From contig CM049317.1 of the NCBI GenBank assembly GCA_026874595.1, positions 36,486,901 to 36,550,900 on the forward strand: a stretch of 64,000 nt of DNA. The letters run 5' to 3'. The stretch is from Sipunculus nudus. Lineage: Eukaryota > Annelida > Sipuncula > Golfingiida > Sipunculidae. Position 1 is the stretch's first letter. Each line of letters begins with the position of its first letter. Of the stretch, positions 1-10,679 are shown piece after piece. A program made the translations under genes and the position numbers. The notes beneath the pieces were generated by a model, which saw nothing but the letters and a program-made list of their open reading frames with translations, was not told the origin of the DNA and did no database searches.

Positions 1-700
1 TACGTTTGAATGTCACATATTTTCCTTTTATGGTATCTGGTGTACACAGAGGTAATACTCCTACAGTTAATTCCCGCATTATAAATTTAACTCCGTTAAC
101 TCCTTGGCAATATTTTTTCTTCGATGTCGTAAATGTAATTTATAAAACATATTCCCCTAGGAATCAAATATAGTGGTTTTATGTGGTATTCATAAAATTA
201 TAAAAAAAAGTATTTTCATTCGCCTGTTCCCAGCATGTGTATTGTACATCTTTTCGTTGGACTGTTTCACAGAAGATCAAATATCTTTATACATAATATT
301 GTGGACCTCTGAAGCCCCACCCGACATGATGTCCCCCTTATGCCGTGCTCCCAACCCGCTGTATCTGCAAGTGCGTGTTGTCTACTTGCAAAAACGTTGG
401 CAAAATTTGGGGATCCGTACGTGGTGAGTACCGCCTCAGTACGGATTTGGGAGCGCGCAGACACGCTGTATCACTTTTAGAGCACGAGGAACTTTTCCTA
501 CATTCGGGCTGCGGTCGGACTACGGATTCATCCCCGACATCGGGCGGAAAAGCTCACGTTCATCGCACTTACACGCACTTACAACGTGCGAGTGAGTAAG
601 GGCAGCAAACATGAGCAGCACGTGTAAGTAGGGCCTCCGTACGATATCATGGCATTCGCACGGAGATCGTAAGTTGCAAGCACATTGTAAGCACGTACAA
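1..700. other. Leading segment with a CG-richer patch
   Basis: No gene is recognised. The first 370 bases are AT-rich. Bases 380-700 are clearly richer in CpG than their surroundings and contain recurring short words such as CGCACTTACA, GTAAGCACGT and TCCGTACG in both orientations. This looks like a piece of a dispersed repeat. The short open frames here overlap on both strands and show no domain, so I do not call a gene. Confidence 0.3.
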
Positions 701-1110
701 CTAACCACCTAGACCTCAATTTCAGATAGGACTCATGTGACCAACATTGGCATAAAATTTGGCGATGATAGCTCTAGCCGTTTCTGAGATTAAAATATTT
801 GTGTGCTTTTTTGACAGATGACCAAATTCCATTAGTATTAGTATTAGAAATTATTTCTATGAAATATAAAACGTTTTGGAGGAGAAGATTTTGAATTTTT
901 TTTAGCTTTTTCTCTTTAAAATCCTAAGAAAATTCAGTTAGTCAAAAAGTAAGCATAATTTGATAGTGTTTTTCAGTTGGCTAAATATTTGCATAAAATT
1001 TCATGCTGTTAGCGCTTGTCGTTTTTGAGAAAGTGTGGATTAACGTACAGACGACGGACGCTGGACGACGCCACACCATCGCATTAGCTCACAGGTTCGC
1101 TAAAAGGGTA
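700..1110 (-). repeat. Dispersed mollusc-type repeat, cut into the Gypsy integrase
   Basis: On the minus strand this segment opens with GTGAGCTAATGCGATGG, followed by a CGTCGTCCAGCGTCCGTCG stretch, then text around CTTTCTCAAAAACGAC and repeated CATAAAATTT words. I recognise this type of leader from dispersed mollusc repeats that begin with a GAGCTAAT or TAGCTCAC word. It starts where the integrase reading of the neighbouring Gypsy relic stops, near 1105, so it probably inserted into that element or marks a deletion junction. Related ends occur near 9478, 18297, 30970, 48750 and 61490. Confidence 0.5.
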
Positions 1111-1900
1111 AACCCTCATCCAATTGATCTAGGCAATATCTAGGCTATACGCTCTTATTATATTCTTTACCTTCTGATGGAATTGCTTTCAAGCATATAG
1201 AGTTTCAGGATGGTATGTACTGGACCCATAATGCTTGATACCTGACTCTGCCATGAACTGACCAAAATTATGAGACATGAAATTTGTACATTAGTCGGTT
1301 TGTATTGTTTTAGCTAAGTTATCAGTGGTAAAAACAAATAGCCAGAGCTTCCATAATTTCTTAGCTGAAATTGCTCTGAGTGGAATGACCTCTGCAAATT
1401 TGGTTACCGCACGCATTATAGTTAAAATATATTCATTGCCATATTTAGTTTTCCGTAGAGGTCCAACACAAACAAAAATTATGGGCTCAAACGCATCATG
1501 TGCATCTGGTATTAGTAATAAGGGACAATATGGTGGGCCGGTTTACCAATCATTTGGCACTCGTGACATGTTTTACAGCATTTAGCTACATATGGTTTTA
1601 GTTTGGGCAAGTAGAAATTTTGAAAGTTTTAAATTTTGATTTTCGTACATCGAGGTGTCCAGCCATTGGATGGTCATATGCAAGTTTTAATATTTCAGTT
1701 CGACATTATGGTGGGACCCAATCGATATATTGTTTTCAAGTTTTCATTAGCCGGAATGGTTGGCTGTCTGTGTTTTCTTACCAACACATCATTTTGCAAG
1801 GTAAAACAAGTAGGAATTTTATCTGTTCTTCTTTAGACAGCACATTTTCTCTTAGGGAGGCAATATAAGGACCCTGCTTTTGCATTTCAATCAAGTCCTG
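1105..1900 (-). pseudogene. Ty3/Gypsy integrase remnant
   Basis: Reading on the minus strand in three frames joined by frameshifts gives the usual integrase order. A linker beginning DLIEMQKQGPYIASLRE comes first, then the N-terminal zinc-binding region with YDHPMAGHLDVRK and CCKTCHECQMIGKP, then the catalytic core with VGPLRKTKYGNEYILTIMRA and VIPLRAISAKK. A later piece, NFMSHNFGQFMAESGIKHY, continues toward KHYGSSTYHPE. The HPMAGH and CKTCHECQ residues are the HHCC zinc ligands. Several stop codons and frame changes interrupt it, so it is not functional. It would have inserted the element cDNA into DNA. The core is truncated at its 3' end by the repeat at 700-1110. Confidence 0.85.
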
Positions 1901-2089
1901 AGTCTTCATACTAGGTACTACATACCCGTTTCAATGGCGGCGGATGATCTTTCAGATCAGGTGGTTACACGCCATGTTATACTTCTAGGTTTATCAAGGC
2001 CATTTGTCCTTAGAGTATTATTACCCGGAACTAATTTAGTAAACTCATTTCGACTCGATATGTCTTATTGTTTAGAGTCACATGTATTA

Positions 2090-2790
2090 TCTACAGGCAA
2101 ATTTATTTTTTAATCGCGTATCAGGCTTTAAGCCGCTGACATCATCACTTGAATGCTCCATAAAGGTTTGCGATAGGTTAATTTCAGAACTCTCTGATTT
2201 CAGACTTGCCTTTTTACTCATAGCACGAGTCACTACTGGGCCTGGAAATACGCTCGAAATCTCCTGCTGGATCAGGTCTGTGCCCCTACTATTGCTGGAC
2301 AATTTTGTCATTCTCGGATCAATTTTCACCCTGTCATCTGGTAAATCGTTGCCGAGAAAGAGTGAAAACCTTCTCTACTGGCAACGTAGGACCAACGCAT
2401 ACTTTTAAAAGTTCAGAGAGTAAATTTGACTCTATTTTCATTCTATGCAACGAAACTTCTATATATTTCCTAATTGACGTTTTGTTCTTAAACGAAGTTA
2501 CCGTAAATCTTTCTTTAGAAAAGGGCAGAACGGATCTCACAACCAGGCTTGTGTTCCCCCGGTATCCCGGTAAGCTTTTAATACGAGCCTTCCCTAAATG
2601 GTTTCCCTCTAATTGAACAAAAATGTCTGACACACAGGGCTGAAGGCTCTTTAAGACAGGGTTTTGTGTCACACATGTAGTCTCTACGTTACTGGGCATT
2701 GTTACCGGTTTCACAGTTAATGCATTATTGTTACTCTGACCTTTCTTTTTCTTAAAACATTAAGATTCTGAATGCCTCTTGACTCAACAG
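2090..2790 (-). pseudogene. Ty3/Gypsy protease and linker remnant
   Basis: Two overlapping minus-strand reading frames (2714-2334 and 2329-2087) encode a retropepsin-like region. The segment around LKSLQPCVSDIFVQLEG and SLPGYRGNTSLVVRSVLP fits the position of the protease active site in related mollusc elements. The expected Asp-Thr/Ser-Gly triad is not readable, so the enzyme would be dead. VPLHR-like and LPVEKVFTLS segments follow in the usual order, then a linker with PGPVVTRAMSKK and EINLSQTF. In the related elements I recall, that linker leads directly into integrase, as it does here. There are two separate frames and one internal stop. Confidence 0.7.
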
Positions 2791-2999
2791 AATGTACAGA
2801 TATTGGGTTCGGTCCCTAGTTGGACCCTCTTTATTTTGAGCAGGGGAGTCCGAATGACTTTTCAAACAGGGACCTATCTTGATCGGACCATTGTTTATTC
2901 GAGTCGGAGCAACCTCGGTAGGAGGCTACCTTCTCTCTGGCCGAATGTTGAACTTGTACTACCATCTCTCATCTGACCAAACTTTCTCCGGTAAAGTAG

Positions 3000-3765
3000 G
3001 GGGGGGGGGGGTGACAAGGCAAACTCATCACCAAAATACAACCTTACTGACATTCTCTACTTTATGTTCACCCCAAAAAACAATCTAATATCATTATGGA
3101 TGTGTCTTTTAACTTCTTCTATCAGAATCAATTGTTTCAGGTTTTCGAAATCATTGGCAACCTTCATAGAGTGACACCACCGGTAAAAAGATTTTCTTTA
3201 TATCTGGCATACTCAACATGTTTGGTTCTCGTTATTAAAACTCTGCCTAAATATCTGCCTGTTTGCCTCGGGCACAAATTCATAAGCCTTCAATCTGGCT
3301 TCCTTCACAATACCGTAATTTCTACATTGTTCGTTTGCCAGAGCTGTGTAAACATCTTGAGCCCGCCCGACCAAGAAACCCTGTAACAAAATGATTTATT
3401 TCTTTTAAAGGCCAAGCCATTAAAGAGGCCACAAGCTCAAAGTAATTGAAGCAACGATGCACTTCATTTTCATTGAAGGGATGGACTTTGGCTAAATTTA
3501 TAAAAAAAAATAATAATAATTCAGTGTTGCCAGTTACTCCAGGAGTTTTCTCCTTAAATTATACCTCTATTTGATTTAATTTGAACTTATGTTTCATATA
3601 TATATATATATATATTTTTTCTTGCAAATTATATTGCGTTTCATATTTCAATTTTAGTTCATACTTTCTTAACTCAAGTTCCATAGGGTCAAGTGCAGTT
3701 GCTCAATAATATTCCTTCGATATTTCCTGTTCGATTTTTGTATCCATATTACTAGTAAGTATACG
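3000..3765 (-). pseudogene. Ty3/Gypsy gag remnant
   Basis: The minus strand reads as a gag-like protein with stops and frame changes. An N-terminal charged helix (LDPMELELRKYELKLKYE, near 3690) is followed by a capsid-like region with HPFNENEVHRCFNYFE. Next comes a SCAN-like stretch with LVGRAQDVYTAL, CRNYGIVKEARLKAYEFVPE and ANRQIFRQSF near 3370-3230. RWCHSMKVANDFENLKQLIL and a GDEFALS segment close it. This arrangement is typical of gag proteins of mollusc Gypsy elements, from memory. It lies directly upstream of the protease remnant in the same orientation. An (AT)n run at 3596-3615 sits inside it. Confidence 0.75.
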
Positions 3766-3875
3766 TGTCTGAAATGTTGGATGTAAATCAACTGTTTCAA
3801 TTAAGCACATGATATAACAGAGACTACTGTGGCAATTTATTCCCAAATATAACCAGTACTTGCAAATTCATTAGG

Positions 3876-4250
3876 TCTCGTCGCGGTCGCCATCATGTTA
3901 CAGTCTTCACTCATACGTCAAATCTGACAAGACGGACCGCAACACCAAAATTCAGACACGTATCCCCAGAAGCAAAAACGAAGACAAAATTGATGCGACA
4001 AAGGTGCTCTAATATTAAAAATTCATGTAATATATACAATATGTACAATGGCAAGCGTAATTATAGTATGACTACTTACTGAAAGAAACACAAATTCTCT
4101 TGAATGCCCTTTATTTTAAGAAAGTTCTTAACTGAAATTCGGTCCGACTTGAAGATCGTAAAATGTTCTTCATAACTCAAAGTTCAATGAATGTCCATCT
4201 TGAGGCGTAAATTAAAGTTTAATGCGACGTAAAATAATCCATATCACAAG
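3876..4250 (-). repeat. Possible 5' LTR edge and primer-binding site of the Gypsy relic
   Basis: Upstream of gag, the minus strand carries a sequence ending CTGTAACA (plus strand TGTTACAG at 3896). After a few bases it continues TGGCGACCGCGACGAGA at 3892-3876. A TGT...ACA border followed by a TGG-initiated primer-binding site is the normal 5' LTR junction. I cannot define the far border of the LTR and see no matching downstream LTR, because the 3' part of the element is missing. Confidence 0.35.
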
Positions 4251-4439
4251 TGAAAATTCCGCCTGTTTACTGTTGGGGAGGAACAGGCATTCCGAGAGCT
4301 ACCGGGTCCCGGGATGATAACTTTTTTCTCAATGAGTTTCGTGGGCCAGCCTTTCCATATAGTATGGCGCGGGAGGGGGGGGGGGGATCCGTAAGGGAGA
4401 CATGATGACGGGTGCGGCTTCAGATGCCCACAACAATAT

Positions 4440-4700
4440 ATATACAGTGAAAATTGGCCTAACGGACACCTCATTAAAGCGGACAACTGTCTATAACGGA
4501 CAATATAGTTAAGTCCCTTCAAAATTCCCTATTTGTTATGTAAAGCGGAACCTCTATAAGGCGGACACCTCACTACTGCGGACAACGGACAGCGGATTTC
4601 AACTTAAACTAACATTTTAAGAGTAAATGAACCTGACAAATACGGACACGATACGCCATCTCCCACGGACACTGACGGATCAATCGCCCCGGAAAACATC
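4440..4700. repeat. Dispersed repeat with GGACACCTC words (possibly pogo/Tigger-like end)
   Basis: Contains ACGGACACCTCATTAAAGCG, AAGTCCCTTC, CCCTATTTGTTATGTAA and GCGGACACCTCACTACTGCG. The same words, diverged, recur at 57320-57450, and a shorter version occurs at 12250-12330. I associate this type of sequence with termini of pogo/Tigger-like DNA transposons in invertebrates, but no transposase is recognisable beside any of the three copies. Confidence 0.4.
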
Positions 4701-4807
4701 AAAGGCCACCGTTACTCTTGTTCCCGGGACTGGAACACAAAGGTTTGAGCAATCCCCAGTCGTTACCTAAAAGCGTGTAGGTGTTCAAGCACGGTGTGAT
4801 GTGCTCA

Positions 4808-4995
4808 CACTCTAAAAAATGACGTTTCACAGATGTTTTACATGATGTTTAGCATGTTTTGTATGCAAACATGTTTCAATTTTAAACATGTTTCAAAACA
4901 TGTTTCACCTTTTTTTCAAAATTGGGTCCATTAAAACATCATGCTATGTCGTTACATGTTTGAAACATGTGTAACACATGTTTTAAGACGTCTCG
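4808..4995. repeat. Left subterminal ACATGT cluster
   Basis: Within about 190 bases there are seven or more ACATGT or near-ACATGT words, mostly embedded in AAACATGTTTC. They face the larger cluster at 10680-11403 in inverted orientation. In known DNA transposons such subterminal repeats serve as transposase-binding sites; that role here is inference. Confidence 0.6.
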
Positions 4996-4999
4996 CGCG

Positions 5000-5250
5000 G
5001 GCAATTACATTTTACTTGTTTTAATCTCCGTTATTTTTTGCCACTGATCACATGACCGGATATTCTCCCAATTCATATGATAAACTGATTGCCTGTGATC
5101 GCGGGAAAGATGAAAACTTCGGAATGTGATTTTGAGCAATTACCAGGTGCACCTTTGATGATATTCAGTCTTGGGCGCAGAGAAGGTTTCCTGTAGCAAC
5201 CTAAAATATAATTTGCCAGAAGTTAAAAGGTGAGTCAAAAGTTTGTGAAC
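5000..5250 (+). other. Possible non-coding leader inside the 6.6 kb segment
   Basis: GC content is higher just inside the left repeat cluster, around GTCTCGCGCGGGC. The stretch ends at AAAAGGTGAGTC (near 5228), which resembles a splice donor. No open reading frame is seen. It could be a promoter and untranslated first exon of a gene carried by the segment, but nothing confirms it. Confidence 0.2.
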
Positions 5251-5381
5251 AGTATATATATTCATAATATCGCTCATAGAGATACAAATATTCATGCTTT
5301 ATATAAAGTACAACCACATTTTACCTTCACAAAAATTAATATGCAATGTAAAGTACAAACCACCATTCAAATACAGTAATG

Positions 5382-5700
5382 TCACTTATGAGACAATTCA
5401 TATACAAGGGTATGTACAGGATTTTGGAAAGGTGGGTGGGGGGGATCTAACTTAGGGGGATTTCCAAAATAAAAGTCCTTTCTTTTCAAAAGCTGATGGG
5501 ATACAGCCCTCTGAAGGGCCAATAATTTACTGGTTGTCATTGTAAAGGGGGAAGGGAGTTTCTTGACCCCTTGGAACCCCCAACCCCACAATGCCGTGCC
5601 CCTGAATATAAGACTTTCTAGTGCACTTATTCCATGTGAGTCAATTTTCTTCAGGGGGGGGGGGGGGGGTTGACCCCCCCCCCCCCCTCCATATTGATGC
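5382..5700. repeat. Poly-G/poly-C rich patch with a G-TTGA-C hairpin
   Basis: A run of 16 G (5654-5669) is followed by the loop TTGA and a run of 14 C (5674-5687), giving an almost unbroken GC stem. A shorter G-rich patch lies near 5430. The minus-strand reading frame across this patch is low-complexity proline/glycine and is not called as a gene. Confidence 0.9.
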
Positions 5701-6229
5701 CCCTGCAAGTAAGTACATTTAAGAGAGGGCAATCAAGCAAGCAGGAATGTTAATGACTGTAGCAGTCTTTGAAATTTGGAGTGTTTTTTATATTTAAAAA
5801 ATTGATATAAAATAGACAAGTTGTTTTTATATTTTTAAAGTAAAACAAGTGGTCATTAACAGCTTTTTATAAGAAACTACTGTACAAAATTCAGTTTGGT
5901 ACAGCATAACCATGACCCATCTTTGGGTGCATTGTGGACCCAAGTTTACATGTATAGGCTGCTGAGTAGGTAAGATATTTATTTATAAAATGTGATGCAA
6001 GAAGCAGGCTGTGCAAAGATAATTTTGTTAAATTTTTCAAGGCAGTTTTACTGAAACCTTGAATTTGAAGATGAATAAGGAAGACATTAGTAAATTGTGA
6101 TCAGAATGATAAAATTAGCAAATTCAAAACCTGTAATTATGTGCAATATCATATTTGTGTAGATTAAAATCTGCAGCATGTTCAAAAATTACCTCATGGG
6201 CACATCATAAACAAAGTGGTAATTTATGC

Positions 6230-6925
6230 ATCTTATCAATGCTGAATGTGTGTACCTGGGTGGTGATGGTGGAATAGATCCCAGAGTAACAAGGCCGGAT
6301 GTGTGAATGGAGTCCAGGGTACCAATGCTTGATATGTGGTGCTTGTGGATTTTGGTCAAGGGTACCAAGGCTGGGTGTGTGTACATGGGTGTTGGTGGAA
6401 CTGGGTTGAGAGTACCAAGTCTGGATGTGTGAATACATGACTAGTGGTGAACTTAGGTCCAGGGTACCAAGGCTGGATGAATGTACATGGGTGTTGGTGG
6501 AATGGGGTTCAGGGTACCAAGAATGGATGTGTGCACATTTGTAGTGTTGGGGGAATAGGGTCCAGGGTACCAGTGCTGGATGCATGCATATGGGTGGTGC
6601 TTGTGGAATAGGGTTCAGGATACCAAGTTTGGATGGTTGAAAACATGACTGGTGGTGGTACCAAGGCTGGTTGTGTGCACACGGTGTTGATGGAACTAGG
6701 TCTAGGGTATCAAGGTTGGATGTGTGTACATGGTTGTTGGTGGAATGGACTCCAGGGTACCAAGGCTGGATGTGTGTACATGGGTGTTGGTGGTGGGACT
6801 GCATTGGATACCCATGCTGGGTGGGTCAATATTGGTGGTGGGAGGGTTTCCAGGGTACCAAGGTTGGATGTGGGTATATTGGTGGTAATGGTGGTATAGT
6901 GGTTCCAGTTTTCCCATGTTAGAGT
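6230..6925. repeat. Minisatellite, about 50-bp unit, roughly 13 units
   Basis: Degenerate tandem units carry the core GGTACCAAGGCTGGATGTGT followed by a GTGTTGGTGGAA-type half. The word CCAAGG or a variant recurs near 6367, 6415, 6468, 6518, 6569, 6622, 6660, 6710, 6760 and 6858, mostly 48-53 bases apart. It produces a 199-codon stop-free frame on the minus strand (6804-6205) full of HIQPWYPG-like peptides. Because the period is not a multiple of three, successive units are read in different frames, so the open frame is best explained as a by-product of the repeat. Confidence 0.9.
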
Positions 6926-7560
6926 GAATTTGGGGAGAGAGTGAATATTTAATTTAGTAATTCTTGCTTCACTTTATCCAATTTTTTTTATTTTTACACA
7001 AGTATGCAAATTTTTCCCTCTTGTATAATTTTTGGTAATAGTTGAAGTTTTCAAGTTGAACATATTTGCAGGTAATATATTTTTTAATCCTCGATTAAAT
7101 ATAAAGTGCATGTGATGTTTTACCTTGTTATTGTCAATGACACTGAATTATTTAATGACAGATGCTTGCAACATATTTTGCTAACCAGCAGCTTTAAATT
7201 CCTGAGGGGTCTTTGATTCAATTGTTGTAAACATTCATATTATTCCATTAAAGAGGTGTAACTTTTAGAGGCCTTATTCTTATATATCATCATTATGTTA
7301 CCAGGTGTAAACAGTATTTGAATAAAATGTAAGAAGTGGACATTTTCATTTTATAAAAAAAAAACCTCCATATAAATAACTGTTATAAATTTTTCTTGGA
7401 CTTGTGTCAGTATCTAGCTGATGTCAGTGCATTCCATGCAGCTGCATGAATGTTTAAGAACTGTCAGCTGTGTTTCTGACAGTTAATACTATTTTGTCCT
7501 TTTCTCCAAACTGACTATGGAAATAACACAATTTAGCCACTGATAAATTGCTACACCTTT
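6926..7560. other. AT-rich interior of the 6.6 kb segment
   Basis: No repeat, RNA gene or coding region recognised. It ends with a polypyrimidine stretch and CTTTTTCAG at about 7565, a plausible splice acceptor for the patch that follows. Confidence 0.3.
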
Positions 7561-7565
7561 TTCAG

Positions 7566-7890
7566 AAAGATGTCAAAGAAGATTGATTTTGTACACAAGA
7601 GGGTACAGAACCAACACCTGTTTTATCATAGACAATGGAGAAGTGAGGTCAGGTGCTATTTTGAGTGACTCCATGAAAATATGTTTAATTGTGAATGGTT
7701 CAGTATGGAAAACCTCGTACCCACTTTTAGGTACAGTACTTCCTCACACTCTATTCCTAATATAACTACCCAAGCACAATACATGCAACTTCTCAACCCA
7801 CTTCAGAAAGAGTGTCTTGAAAATAAAGTGCCCAATAAGGACAAGTCAACTTCTTCCACAGTTTGTGGCTGCATTAAAATAATTTAGTAT
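7566..7890 (+). pseudogene. Faint coding patch, function unknown
   Basis: Just after the acceptor-like CTTTTTCAG, two frames carry protein-like text. One has TNTCFIIDNGEVRSGAILSD and continues to a stop near 7763. The other has ATG at 7681 and runs to about 7885. The first resembles, in general shape only, a short C-terminal beta-rich module in uncharacterised transposon-encoded proteins of invertebrates. That is memory, not a search result. The frames overlap and must be joined by frameshifts, so if it was ever a gene it is broken. It is the only coding-like region I noted in the 6.6 kb segment. Confidence 0.25.
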
Positions 7891-10670
7891 TTGATTCTAT
7901 TATAACATCCTTAGTGTTCTACATATTTTCTTAGACATCTTTTATGAATTTTACTATTCACATATGTAAAATGTTTCACTCTTTTTTATGGTAATTGGAT
8001 TTTTCCAACTCTTAGAAATGTTTGATGAATCACTGTGAACATACAGCAGTTACTTAATCTTGTACAATCTGGCTGATTTATCATGTATTTCATTATTTGT
8101 ACGAGGCTTCATTTGCACCAAATGTGTATTTATGTTAAAGTTCCAAATGTGATGGTACAGGCTATATGTGGCAAATATGTAATTTGTAGTATTTAATTGT
8201 CATGATTGATTGCATAAATGTAACCTTGTAAAGCTTAAAGTATTTCCAAATGGAGGCCTAGTTTTAGGATTCTGATTTTAAATATATATTAAAGTGATAC
8301 CAACCAAGGATTCGGTATTATGAAAATATTAGGTGTTTAATTCGGGTGCTCTCAGTATTGGTCTGATAGATTCTTTTGGTACACTAATCAGAATAGCAGC
8401 TGATGTGCCTCTCAACTATGCTGAATTGCTGAGGAATCTTCAGTCATGGAAGACTTTGTTGATGACAGCCTTTTCTGTATTTTATATTACCCTTTTTGGC
8501 TGTAAAAAAATTGGTTGTAGTCAGACTGAAGCCAGAAACACTGAAAGTAAATATATTGGTATGTCTGAATTATGTAAGGTCAGTTTTGCTACCTTCTAAA
8601 ACATATAAATATTATACAGTCAGTTCTATATAATTGCGATACTTGCAGTTGTTACACACAGTGCATGCAAAAATTTATAGTATTGGGACATTTAATTTGC
8701 AGTTTTTTTCATGCTAGTAAACCTAAGTGGTTTCCTGCTTCAGGATGTGTTAGGTTTGATTGTAGAAAACTGTCCAACATAAAAAAAATATCTAAAAGGA
8801 GTATACTTCATATAAAAAAAATTAACACTCGTAAAATATAATGCATGTTTCAAGTTTTCTTTTGGAAGAAGAAAAATATTTAATGTTAAGAAAAATTTGA
8901 TACACTTATCTGTTCTTATATCTATTAGAAAATTCAAGAGCAACTTTTTAAGAGTTTTTTTTATCAAATAATTATTCAACTTTACAGTTTTAGCTCGCTG
9001 ACTTAGACGCTTTGGCTTTTAAGTGTTTAGAATTAAATGCAAGATGTAAATTGTAAATTGTAATAGGTTTAAACTTATTTATTATATATTAAAGCTATAA
9101 GAGCAGCTACTTCTAGCCATTATTTAAATGTTTCGAATCTGTTTTATCTTGAATTGTCAACTTAGTTGATTTTTTTAAATTAAATTTAATTTCTGAAATT
9201 GAATATTGAAATAAAACTTGCTAATTGGTGTATACATTATAGCATTTCATTCAAATCTCTTAAGCTTGCTGGGCATTAATGAGCATAACACTGGTGCTTG
9301 CAGTCGGGTATGTTGAATAAACGTTCATATAATTTCATTTTTAGCTAAACTGGCAATATGTTAAACCAGTTTTTAGAAATAATAATTAAGATTTTTCTTA
9401 ATCAAATGGATTCTTTCATCACCAATCTTTTTTTCTTATTGCAATTATTAAATTAAATGTGTATTATTATACTGTAGCTCACCTCCACTTTCTTCTTTAT
9501 TGTATATTTAAAAGGGTTTCACACAGTCCAAGTGGGTATTTATTACATGCATGTCACAGTCAGAATATGAAATCTTTAATTTTACAAATGTGTAATCATG
9601 AGAGGCTCCAGCATCTTTCAGGTTGTCCATAAAACTGTACAATTGACACCAAACACACCAAATGTGTAAGTAATACAACTCGGTAGAGCAAATTATGTGT
9701 ATATTTATATGCTGAACATTTTTAAAATATTATTAAAAAAATAAAATATTGCCTCATTTCCATCTACTAGGATTTTATACAAATTTTCTCTTCACCAATT
9801 CCAGCTGAGCGCCATGACCCACAAGTTCCTTGTTATTCATTGTGCAGCAGATCAGATTAGGTTTGCTAGGTTTAATTATTGTTTTTATGCATAGTTAATA
9901 ATATTTGTGTATACAGCTATGGGGAAGACAAAATTGTACCAGTACTGGTACATTCAGTATTGATATGATAAATGAATACGTGCAGGCAACAGATATTTAA
10001 GTATATACTAAATAAACCTTATCTTATTGCTGTTAATGTGCGTGACTGCATCTATTGTAAAAGAACACTTACAGAAAACCGTGTATTTCAAATATAATAT
10101 ACATGGCCATTTCTGATAAAGGTCTGCACTATGTATTCCACATTTTTATACCAAGCATTTTTAAACTTACGAAAATTTTGTAGAAGCCATGAACTGCCAT
10201 CAAACTATCAGCATTACCCATTTTAAAGATACTGATATATAAAATATTCTTTTTCATCTTTTGATTAAGAGTTCCTACCTTTTATAATGATATGGGACCA
10301 GTTATGAGTCTTAGACTTATACATGGTATTTTAAATCACTTTTAATATGTTTCTATACCCACAATAAGTAATTCTGTTTTGATATATGTTTCTATTATTA
10401 TGATAGATAATGTTTCGTCTAAGCACCTGGCTGTAATGTATTTGATCTGGGAAATTTAAGGAGGCAATCAATAATTTCTTGGTAAATTTATATAATAACC
10501 TATAATTGATAACCCATACTGGAAACGTTTCCTGTTCAGTGAATCCTCCAAATTAGAAAGCATTGTCTAAGGAATAAATGTTATCTTTCCAGTAAATTTG
10601 TGAGTTGTTTCATCAGAAGCACCTCGTCAGGTTTTCATAATGGTTGCAGTAGACATAAAACGGCAAAGAC
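7890..10670. other. AT-rich interior of the 6.6 kb segment
   Basis: No gene recognised. Short open frames (for example 8333-8599 plus) have no domain. Bases 9475-9845 are a copy of the dispersed mollusc repeat listed separately. Many A- and T-runs are present. Confidence 0.35.
9475..9845 (+). repeat. Dispersed mollusc-type repeat, short copy
   Basis: Starts with TAGCTCACCTCC and ends with CAGCTGAGCGCCATGACCC near 9805-9823, followed by a CACAAGTTCCTTGTT tail. The same opening and closing words bound the much larger copy at 18295-20610. The interior here is short and AT-rich, so this looks like an internally deleted or diverged copy. Confidence 0.5.
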
Positions 10671-10679
10671 AAACAACAA

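Noticed and set aside
2779-3386. Plus-strand frames in the Gypsy region as genes
   Set aside because: They are antisense to the gag and protease remnants, which give clear family motifs on the minus strand.
5382-5732. Minus-strand frame rich in Pro and Gly as a gene
   Set aside because: It is driven by poly-G and poly-C tracts; composition, not coding, explains the open frame.
6205-6804. 199-codon minus-strand open frame as a real repetitive protein
   Set aside because: It lies wholly inside a 50-bp minisatellite whose period shifts the frame, with no start context, domain or partner. A repeat by-product explains it.
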